From: Coprococcus sp.
GTDB lineage: Bacteria > Bacillota > Clostridia > Lachnospirales > Lachnospiraceae
Reading direction: 5' to 3'
Assembly: GCA_016296785.1 (NCBI GenBank)
Contig: JAEDHX010000091.1
Location: 1-5,466, forward strand
DNA: 5,466 nucleotides
Shown: positions 1-5,215 of the stretch, one piece after another
Layout of the letters: each line of letters begins with the position of its first letter
Position numbering within the stretch: position 1 is the first letter of the stretch
Position numbers and translations under genes: made by a program
The notes under the pieces: model-generated
What the model was told of the DNA's origin: nothing
Databases searched by the model: none
What the model saw: only the letters and a program-made list of their open reading frames with translations

Positions 1-631
1 AGATGGTGATATTATAGGTACGACGGTTGGTAACGATGTATCCATAGAATTTACGTCTGGAATAAGCAGCAAGTGGGGGGCTGTTAGGTTTAACGGTGGG
101 CCTAAAAAAACTAATATAATAGAATACCCACCTAAGCTATTTTCAAGAAATAGCTATACTATCAGTATGTGGGTAAATGCAGATGAAAGGCAATTACTTA
201 CAAGTATAATATATATGAGGTATATGGGTGGTTTTGCATCTGTTATGCCGTATAGGGATCAGGTTGAGTGTACATTTAGAATACATGAAGATGATAATGT
301 TTCTATATGGAATGACACCATTTGTCGTGCGGTTGATACGAATACATGGAATCATATAGCTGTATCATTTGATTCATATAGTGAAACAATGAGATATTAC
401 ATAAATGGGCGTCTTGCAGAGACATATGTTGGGGCTCCTACACTTTTATCATGCAGAGAAGTCATTCTAGGAGGAGATCCGTACCAGGAAACATTTAAGG
501 GACGGATATCAGGATTGATTGTTTATGATAGTTCTAAGACTAAAGAGGAAATAGCAACGCTGTACGAATCATTCAAACTAGAAGATGGATTCTGTGGAAC
601 AGTAGAAGAGTTTTGGATGGAAAACAAATAG
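1..631 (+). CDS. LamG/concanavalin A-like domain protein, C-terminal part (5' end outside window)
   Basis: The frame is open from base 2 and ends at TAG 629-631, giving 209 residues with no start in the window. An in-frame ATG at 167 falls inside the domain and is not a credible start. Nearly the whole visible part looks like one LamG (Laminin_G_3-type, jelly-roll) domain: YTISMWVNA on the second strand, then NTWNHIAVSFD, MRYYINGRLAET, ILGGDP and the closing FKGRISGLIVYDSSKTKEEIATLYES, which are hallmarks of this fold. Such domains usually bind carbohydrate or protein ligands on large secreted proteins, often C-terminal to a glycoside hydrolase. No LPXTG anchor, dockerin or membrane segment follows; the protein ends FWMENK shortly after the domain. 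The neighbouring arabinose genes make an extracellular arabinan- or xylan-acting enzyme possible, but the catalytic part is not visible. It converges on the regulator gene, so it is not in the same operon as the transporter. Confidence 0.8.
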   Translation, partial: DGDIIGTTVGNDVSIEFTSGISSKWGAVRFNGGPKKTNIIEYPPKLFSRNSYTISMWVNADERQLLTSIIYMRYMGGFASVMPYRDQVECTFRIHEDDNVSIWNDTICRAVDTNTWNHIAVSFDSYSETMRYYINGRLAETYVGAPTLLSCREVILGGDPYQETFKGRISGLIVYDSSKTKEEIATLYESFKLEDGFCGTVEEFWMENK

Positions 632-638
632 ATGAAAT

Positions 639-670
639 AAAAATAAGGCTCAAACAAGAGCCTTATTTTT
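639..670. terminator. Bidirectional Rho-independent terminator
   Basis: A perfect 13-bp stem (639-651 pairing with 658-670) encloses a 6-base loop. Its GC-richer core is AAGGCTC/GAGCCTT. On the plus strand the stem is followed by further T and AT bases, and on the minus strand it also ends in a T-run. It sits between the convergent LamG gene (stop at 629-631) and the minus-strand regulator gene (stop at 670-672), and its right arm reaches the first base of the regulator's stop codon. One element can therefore end both transcripts. Confidence 0.85.
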
Positions 671-1590
671 TATGAATTATTCTGTTTATATTGCATTCTA
701 ACTTTTATATCTTGATTGTAATTTCCAAAGGAGGATCCAAATAATGTTAGTCCGCCTTTATAAATACTGTCTTCAGCCACTTCCATTTTAAGCTTTATAG
801 GTGTTCCTGGAATAATGTTAACATCATTTAAGTTCACATCAGATACTTTTACTCCATCTATAAAGGTTCCATTGTCAGAAATTGATAAGAATTTGAGGAG
901 ACCATACTGATTCCAATTTGGGTCCCACCAACTAGGAGTGTAGATACCCGGATTCTTACCGAAATCACCAGGTGAAATCCATGTACAAACAGGAACATTG
1001 TTTATATAAAAAGAAATATCACTAGGCCAGTTTTCTTTAATGCCTGGGGCTTCACTTGATATCTCAAATGAAATAAGAAGTTCAACAGGCAACTGATCAT
1101 CCTCAAGATAGTTAGGTACCATATATTCTACGTGACCGACAGTGAACCATATTATACCGGCTTTTATTCTTTCGGGATCTGAGAAGAACTTAGGATCATC
1201 TACTACACCAATAAGATGCTCGGCTGTAGATAATCCACATGTAGGGTATGCACTGTAATCAGAGTATAGGCCAATAGCTATAGAAGTCTCATATATATTC
1301 TTATTGTTTACAGCTGCTTCGAAATCAATCATCATTTTGTCTTCTATAATGGTACATATTCTCTGAAGACCATGTTTACCAGTTTCGAACTTAATACTTA
1401 TAAGATTATTATCAGCCAGCATTTTGATATGTGGAGAAAGAGAACCTGCTGTTATACCAAGTTCTTCAGCAATATCCTTCATTGCCATAGGTCCGTTGGC
1501 GGAAAGCAGTTCAAGAACTGAAATTCTGATATCGGATCCAAGACACTTGAATAAAGGTAGTGCTTGAGTCAAATCACTTATGTTTATCAT
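670..1590 (-). CDS. ArsR-type winged-helix regulator with large beta-rich C-terminal domain
   Basis: A 306-residue protein. Residues about 8-95 form an ArsR-like winged helix: LPLFKCLGSDIRISVLELL, then MAMKDIAEELGITAGSLSPHIKMLADNNLI as the helix-turn-helix with recognition helix near 47-60, then a wing at about 64-82. The metal-sensing ELCVCDL motif of classical ArsR/SmtB proteins is absent (MAMKDIAEEL stands there), so metal sensing is unlikely. Residues about 100-306 are about twice the length of the rest of an ordinary ArsR protein. They look beta-rich, with NWPSDISFYINNVPVCTWISPGDFG, an aromatic patch WWDPNWNQYG (221-230) and a glycine-rich end LTLFGSSFGNYNQDIKVRMQY. I believe this two-domain layout recurs beside glycosidase loci in Firmicutes, but that is from memory. 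The start is supported by GAGGA (minus strand, 1601-1597) six bases before ATG. It is divergent from the arabinose transporter operon, so it probably controls that operon and itself. Effector and sign of control are not known. Confidence 0.85.
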   Translation of the reverse strand: MINISDLTQALPLFKCLGSDIRISVLELLSANGPMAMKDIAEELGITAGSLSPHIKMLADNNLISIKFETGKHGLQRICTIIEDKMMIDFEAAVNNKNIYETSIAIGLYSDYSAYPTCGLSTAEHLIGVVDDPKFFSDPERIKAGIIWFTVGHVEYMVPNYLEDDQLPVELLISFEISSEAPGIKENWPSDISFYINNVPVCTWISPGDFGKNPGIYTPSWWDPNWNQYGLLKFLSISDNGTFIDGVKVSDVNLNDVNIIPGTPIKLKMEVAEDSIYKGGLTLFGSSFGNYNQDIKVRMQYKQNNS

Positions 1591-1776
1591 ATTATTTCCT
1601 CGTTGATATTTTATTGCATCTTGAGTATATCACAGAGGCAGTAGAAAATCTATATTTAGTTTGGAAAAATACAAAGTCTCAAACGTTTAAGTTTACATTT
1701 TTATACAAAATGCTATATAAAATACCTAAATAAAGAGAAAAATCCAAAATAATTTACAAAAAAATCAAAATAAATA
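1591..1776. promoter_or_regulatory. Divergent regulatory region upstream of regulator and transporter operon
   Basis: This AT-rich stretch has no credible gene. From left to right I see the regulator's ribosome binding site (1597-1601), an inverted repeat TGATAT-N17-ATATCA (1604-1632), an 8-bp palindrome AAACGTTT (1681-1688), and an inverted repeat CATTTT-TATAC-AAAATG (1696-1712). Next comes a run of A-tracts (1738-1742, 1746-1749, 1758-1764, 1767-1770) directly before the -35 box of the operon. Alternate A-tracts lie about 21 bp apart, near two helical turns, which resembles an UP element or bent DNA. AAACGTTT has the CG centre of LacI-family operators but does not fit the CcpA cre consensus. 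None of these sites has been shown to bind a protein. Confidence 0.45.
1624..1632 (-). promoter_or_regulatory. Predicted extended -10 promoter for the regulator gene
   Basis: Read on the minus strand, the element is TGATATACT, an extended -10 (TG-n-TATACT, five of six against TATAAT). The -35 position at a 17-bp spacing is weak (TAGATT). Transcription would start near 1617, giving a leader of about 27 bases with the GAGGA ribosome binding site. The right arm of the TGATAT/ATATCA inverted repeat overlaps the element, which would suit autorepression. Confidence 0.4.
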
Positions 1777-1805
1777 TTGACAACGTATATTGCAATATGT
1801 ATGAT
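1777..1805 (+). promoter_or_regulatory. Sigma-A-type promoter of the araNPQ-abfA operon
   Basis: A perfect -35 box TTGACA (1777-1782) is followed by a 17-bp spacer and a -10 box TATGAT (1800-1805, five of six). A-tracts lie just upstream. The predicted start site is near 1812, leaving a leader of about 80 bases before the araN-like start at 1894. The spacer contains the perfect 12-bp palindrome ATATTGCAATAT (1787-1798). A protein bound there would occupy one helical face between the two boxes and so control polymerase directly. Confidence 0.8.
1787..1798. promoter_or_regulatory. 12-bp palindrome in promoter spacer, candidate operator
   Basis: ATATTGCAATAT reads the same on both strands and lies wholly between the -35 and -10 boxes of the transporter promoter. 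The 7-mer TATTGCA from its left side recurs at 1612-1618, at the predicted start site of the divergent regulator gene. The position fits a repressor, or a spacer-binding activator. The binding protein is not known; the adjacent ArsR-type regulator is the first candidate. Confidence 0.45.
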
Positions 1806-1820
1806 ACAAATACAAAACGG

Positions 1821-1852
1821 AGTTCAAAGGTGTACAAATTACACAATGAACT
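1821..1852 (+). promoter_or_regulatory. Dyad/hairpin in the 5' leader of the operon
   Basis: AGTTCA (1821-1826) pairs with TGAACT (1847-1852), and inside it GTGTA (1830-1834) pairs with TACAC (1840-1844) around the loop CAAAT, with a 3/2 internal loop. It begins about 10 bases after the predicted transcription start and ends about 28 bases before the ribosome binding site, so it does not mask translation. It could stabilise the 5' end of the mRNA or act as a downstream operator. Confidence 0.4.
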
Positions 1853-1880
1853 GGAAAAAGGTATTATTAATTTTTACTTC

Positions 1881-1886
1881 GGGAGG
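1881..1886 (+). promoter_or_regulatory. Ribosome binding site that fixes the araN-like start
   Basis: GGGAGG lies seven bases before ATG 1894. The next codons give a typical lipoprotein signal peptide (MKKRLLALILAACTVVSMTGC), so this is the true start. The reading frame also stays open upstream to a TTG at 1777, but that TTG is the first half of the -35 box and cannot be in the transcript. Confidence 0.9.
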
Positions 1887-1893
1887 AAACAAA

Positions 1894-3297
1894 ATGAAGA
1901 AAAGACTTTTGGCATTAATTCTTGCCGCTTGTACAGTCGTTTCTATGACTGGTTGCGGAAACGCATCAGCACCAGCAGCACCAGCAGCAGATGCAGCAGC
2001 ACCAGCAGCAGAAGAAGCAGCACCAGCAGCAGATGCAGCAGCACCAGCAGCAGAAGAAGCAGCAGAGCCAGCACCAGCTGGAGCACAGGAACTTACATTC
2101 TGGACATTCCAGGCAGCTCATCAGGCATTTATGGAAGATGCAGCTAAGAGATGGAATGAGACATATCCAGATCGTCCTATCGATTTCAAGGCAGAGACAC
2201 TTGGTTACGATGACCTTCATAACAACCTTTTAATTTCTCTTCAGACAGGTACAGGAGCTCCTGATATCGCTGATATCGAAATTTCAATGTACGCTAACTT
2301 CATTACAGGTGACGAGGCTGACATTCCTCTTCTTCCTCTTAATGATGTTGTAGAACCAGATAAGGACAACCTCATCATGGGTAGATTTGATAACTATGCT
2401 AACCATGGTAACTACTATGGTGTTGACTACCACGTAGGTGCTACATGTCTTATGTACAACAAAGAGATCTTTGAGCAGGCAGGCGTAGATATCAACTCAA
2501 TCGAGACATGGGATGACTTCAAGGAAGCTGGTAAGACAATCCGTGAGAAGACAGGTAAGTACATCATGGCTTGTGAAACAACAGAGCATTGGACATACTA
2601 CCCACTTATCACAGAGAGAGGTGGAGACTTCTTCGATCCAGTAACTGGCGAAGTTACACTTGATAGCGATGTTAATATTGAGACATTACAGTGGCTCCTT
2701 GATGGACTTAATGATGATATCTTCTGTGAGATGCCTGGTGGATTCTGCCACAGTGAAGAGTGGTATGCTTACATGAACGAAGGTAATGTAGCTTGTATAG
2801 GTATTCCACTTTGGTACTTAAACAGATTTACAGATTACATGCCTGACCTTAAAGGTAAGATGGCAGTTAGAACACTTCCAGTATGGGAGAAGGGTGGACG
2901 TAACTCAGCAGGTCTTGGTGGAACAGGTACATCTGTAACAATCCAGGCTAAGGATCCACAGCTTGCTAAGGATTTCCTTTACTTCGCAAAGATTTCTCAG
3001 GAAGGTGCTATTGCAACATGGACAGATCTTGGATTTGATCCTATCCGTAAGGATATCTACACAGATCCAGTTATGACAGCTCCTAACAGATTTACAGATT
3101 ACTTCGGTAATGAGGTTTATGACGTAATGGATGCTACAGCTGATAGTATTGTTGCACTTTCAACATCTAACCCTCTTTACCCAGAAGCACTTACAAGAGT
3201 ACAGAAGACAGTAATGTTTAACGTACTTCACGATAAGAGCCAGACTCCAGAGGAAGCTTTAAAGCAGGCAGCTGATGAGCTTAGAGCAATGCAGTAA
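1894..3297 (+). CDS. araN: ABC transporter sugar-binding lipoprotein (AraN-like)
   Basis: A 467-residue extracellular solute-binding protein of the MalE-like family (SBP_bac_1), anchored to the outer face of the membrane. Residues 1-20 form a lipoprotein signal peptide and C21 (MTG|C) is the lipidation site. Residues 22-65 are an Ala/Pro/Asp/Glu linker containing two identical 14-residue units. The binding domain runs from LTFWTF (67-72) to the end and includes TGTGAPDIADIE, the AGVDINSIETWDDFKEAGKTI hinge region, and a C-terminal EEALKQAADEL helix, all typical of oligosaccharide-binding members. The assignment to arabino-oligosaccharides rests on gene order with the two permeases and GH51, as in Bacillus subtilis araNPQ-abfA; binding residues alone do not prove it. 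It is first in the operon, from the strong promoter at 1777-1805. Its codons differ from the permeases: only 1 of 25 isoleucines is ATA, which suggests strong expression. A xylo-oligosaccharide substrate is the main alternative. Confidence 0.9.
   Translation: MKKRLLALILAACTVVSMTGCGNASAPAAPAADAAAPAAEEAAPAADAAAPAAEEAAEPAPAGAQELTFWTFQAAHQAFMEDAAKRWNETYPDRPIDFKAETLGYDDLHNNLLISLQTGTGAPDIADIEISMYANFITGDEADIPLLPLNDVVEPDKDNLIMGRFDNYANHGNYYGVDYHVGATCLMYNKEIFEQAGVDINSIETWDDFKEAGKTIREKTGKYIMACETTEHWTYYPLITERGGDFFDPVTGEVTLDSDVNIETLQWLLDGLNDDIFCEMPGGFCHSEEWYAYMNEGNVACIGIPLWYLNRFTDYMPDLKGKMAVRTLPVWEKGGRNSAGLGGTGTSVTIQAKDPQLAKDFLYFAKISQEGAIATWTDLGFDPIRKDIYTDPVMTAPNRFTDYFGNEVYDVMDATADSIVALSTSNPLYPEALTRVQKTVMFNVLHDKSQTPEEALKQAADELRAMQ
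1981..2064 (+). repeat. Perfect 42-bp tandem duplication in the lipoprotein linker
   Basis: Two identical 42-bp units (1981-2022 and 2023-2064) each encode PAADAAAPAAEEAA in frame. Each unit holds a CCAGCAGCA core twice, so the repeat is itself built from smaller GCA-rich parts. It lies between the lipidated cysteine and the binding domain, where length variation is tolerated. The low-complexity sequence creates spurious Gln-, Ser- and Cys-rich frames on both strands, which are not genes. Confidence 0.95.
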
Positions 3298-3328
3298 TAT
3301 TTATTGATTTGAAATAAGTTTTGTAAAA

Positions 3329-3359
3329 TGCGGGAATGGTTCATAGGACTATTCCCGCA
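3329..3359 (+). promoter_or_regulatory. Intercistronic hairpin after the araN-like gene
   Basis: A 12-bp stem (3329-3340 with 3348-3359, arms starting TGCGGGAAT and ending ATTCCCGCA, one G-T wobble) closes a 7-base loop TCATAGG. It lies 32 bases after the araN-like stop and 43 bases before the next start. No T-run follows (GATTATATAG), so it is unlikely to be an efficient Rho-independent terminator. It more likely protects the 3' end of a short araN mRNA or marks a processing site, giving more binding protein than permease. Partial termination remains possible. Confidence 0.75.
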
Positions 3360-3402
3360 GATTATATAGAAGTATAGGTTTTAGTAGGAGAAGGGTAATT
3401 GT

Positions 3403-4326
3403 ATGTCAGGAAAGAATAACACAAATGAAGTACATGCAAGAAAAAAGATAAAGATGTTAAATATCGCACCTTATCTTTTTACACTTCCATTTGTTCTTCA
3501 CTTTATTATATTTTTCGCTTATCCAATAATTAGTACATTCTGGACAAGTTTATGTCAGCAGAAGGGATTTGCGCCACCATTTTTTGCAGGATTTGCAAAT
3601 TATAAACTATTGTTCGATGATTATTTCAAGATGGCATGTGCGAACTCGGCAATATATACATTTTTTACATGTCTTATATTGATTCCACTACCACTATTAT
3701 TGGCAACACTTGTAAATTCAGGACTTGTAGCTAAAGCTGATTTATTAAAGAGTGCAATGTTTGTTCCTGCACTTACAAGCGTAGTAATGGCGGGATTGTT
3801 TTTCAAATATGCATTTTCATCAAATCCTACAGCTATTATGAATGCATTTATTGGCGTTTTGGGAATAGCTCCTCAAGGATGGCTTGAAAAGAGATTGACT
3901 TCTTGGATAGTGCTTGTAATATTCTGTTGTTGGAAGTGGATGGGAGTAAACATGGTTTACTATTTATCTGCTTTACAGATGGTTCCACCGGAATTATATG
4001 AAGCTGCAGAGCTTGATGGAGCTAATGCATGGCAGAGATTTATTAATATAACAGTGCCAGGAGTTAGACCTACGATAATATATGTATTAACAATATCTAT
4101 TTATGGTGGTTTCTCAATGTTTGCTGAAGCATTTACACTCTTTAACAGTGCAAGAACACCTGGAGATATTGGAGCAACTATTGTCAGCTATATTTACGCA
4201 CAAGGATTCAATAGAAATAACTTTGGTTTAGCATCTGCTGCGGGTATTTCACTTCTTGCTGCAGTAATGATTATAAATGTAATTCAGTTGAAGCTTACTG
4301 GTTCTTTAGGAAAAGAACAGGATTAA
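3403..4326 (+). CDS. araP: ABC transporter permease, MalF-type (AraP-like)
   Basis: A 307-residue inner-membrane subunit of a carbohydrate-uptake-1 ABC transporter; B. subtilis AraP is close in size. I see six likely membrane segments near residues 21-45, 80-103, 118-137, 167-187, 223-243 and 276-296. The EAA loop that contacts the ATPase is clear: YEAAELDGANAWQRFINITVPG (199-220), with E200, G206 and P219 in their usual places. The N-terminal IAPYLFTLPFVLHFIIFFAYPI is typical of the first permease in such pairs. The start is supported by AGGAGAAGGG (3386-3395) seven bases upstream. It follows the araN-like gene after a 105-base gap that holds the hairpin, and is cotranscribed with the second permease 24 bases downstream. 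It uses ATA for 13 of 27 isoleucines, unlike the binding protein. Substrate is inferred from the neighbours. Confidence 0.92.
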   Translation: MSGKNNTNEVHARKKIKMLNIAPYLFTLPFVLHFIIFFAYPIISTFWTSLCQQKGFAPPFFAGFANYKLLFDDYFKMACANSAIYTFFTCLILIPLPLLLATLVNSGLVAKADLLKSAMFVPALTSVVMAGLFFKYAFSSNPTAIMNAFIGVLGIAPQGWLEKRLTSWIVLVIFCCWKWMGVNMVYYLSALQMVPPELYEAAELDGANAWQRFINITVPGVRPTIIYVLTISIYGGFSMFAEAFTLFNSARTPGDIGATIVSYIYAQGFNRNNFGLASAAGISLLAAVMIINVIQLKLTGSLGKEQD

Positions 4327-4350
4327 TATAAGTGGAAAGAAGGTTTAGAA

Positions 4351-5190
4351 ATGACAAAGAAAAAAATAATACTTTCAATACTTGCAACACTTGTTATTGC
4401 TATATTCGCAGTGGTTGCATTGATGCCATTCTTCTTCCTGCTTATATCATCCTTTAAGCCAGGAAGTGAGATGATCAGAAATGGTCTTCAGTTTAAATTC
4501 GATTTCCAGAACTATAGTCTTGTAAACTATGCACTTATTAAAACGGAAAGAGATGGAATATATCTTAGATGGTACCTTAATAGTATTATTATCATGGTTT
4601 TACAGGTTGCTTCAGGATTATTCCTTGCATCAATAGTTGGATATGGATTAGCAAAATATAAATTCAAAGGAAGAGACTTTATGTTCATTTTGGTACTTAT
4701 GGTTATGATGGTACCAGTAGAAATCTTAATTCTTCCATTATATAAGGAAATGAATTCATTAAACCTCATAGATACTTATTGGGGTGTTATTCTTCCATTC
4801 CTTGTACCTGCAACAGGAGTATTCTTCTTCAGACAGTTTGCATCAGGACTTCCTAGTGAAATCATGGAATCAGGAAGAATTGACGGTTGCGGAGAATTTG
4901 GAATATTCTTTAAGTTAATGATGCCTCTTATGTTACCAGCATATGGAGCTATGACTATTCTTTTATCAATGGGAAGCTGGAATGCTATGGTTTGGCCTAT
5001 GATTGTTCTTCGTACAACAGAGATGCAGACTCTTCCAATTGGTCTTCAGTCATTGCTTACACCATATGGTAATAACTATGACTTATTGTTATCTGGAGCA
5101 GTTATGAGTGTTTTACCAATTATGATTATTTTTGCATTAAATCAGAAGACATTCATAGCAGGTATGGCTGCAGGTAGTGTTAAGGGATAA
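4351..5190 (+). CDS. araQ: ABC transporter permease, MalG-type (AraQ-like)
   Basis: A 279-residue inner-membrane partner of the preceding permease; B. subtilis AraQ is near 281 residues. Six likely membrane segments lie near residues 6-35, 75-101, 110-131, 144-163, 194-220 and 245-265. The EAA loop is MESGRIDGCGEFGIFFKLMMP (172-192 region), with E173 and G179 matching EAA-x3-G and P191 in place. The C-terminal QKTFIAGMAAGSVKG is the usual ending of MalG-type permeases in these systems (F-x-x-G-x-x-x-G-x-V-K-G). GAAGG at 4339-4343 lies seven bases before the ATG. The 24-base gap before it and 25-base gap after it indicate one transcript with the GH51 gene. No ATPase gene is present between or directly after the permeases, so a shared MsmX-type ATPase is expected to drive the pair. 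Confidence 0.92.
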   Translation: MTKKKIILSILATLVIAIFAVVALMPFFFLLISSFKPGSEMIRNGLQFKFDFQNYSLVNYALIKTERDGIYLRWYLNSIIIMVLQVASGLFLASIVGYGLAKYKFKGRDFMFILVLMVMMVPVEILILPLYKEMNSLNLIDTYWGVILPFLVPATGVFFFRQFASGLPSEIMESGRIDGCGEFGIFFKLMMPLMLPAYGAMTILLSMGSWNAMVWPMIVLRTTEMQTLPIGLQSLLTPYGNNYDLLLSGAVMSVLPIMIIFALNQKTFIAGMAAGSVKG

Positions 5191-5215
5191 ATTGTTTAAC
5201 TATATAGGAGCTGAA

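Noticed and set aside
1681..1688. AAACGTTT as a CcpA cre site
   Set aside because: The flanks do not match the cre consensus: the TG on the left and CA on the right are absent. It is kept only as an unexplained palindrome in the intergenic entry.
1832..1839. AraR operator of the B. subtilis type
   Set aside because: Only the half-site GTACAAAT is present; the other half does not match at any of its eight positions, so I do not call an AraR site.
1777..1893. In-frame N-terminal extension of the araN-like protein starting at TTG 1777
   Set aside because: That TTG is the start of the -35 box TTGACA, so it lies upstream of the transcription start; ATG 1894 has a good ribosome binding site and opens a proper lipoprotein signal peptide.
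1966..2233. Open frames on both strands rich in Gln, Ser or Cys across the linker region
   Set aside because: They are out-of-frame readings of the GCA/CCA-rich linker repeat of the lipoprotein gene, with no ribosome binding site or plausible fold.
3329..3359. Rho-independent terminator splitting the operon after the araN-like gene
   Set aside because: The stem is strong but is followed by GATTATATAG with no T-tract, and no promoter of comparable quality is evident before the permease gene.
3621..4769. Minus-strand open frames within the two permease genes
   Set aside because: They lie antisense to well-supported membrane proteins, have no ribosome binding site and no recognisable domain.
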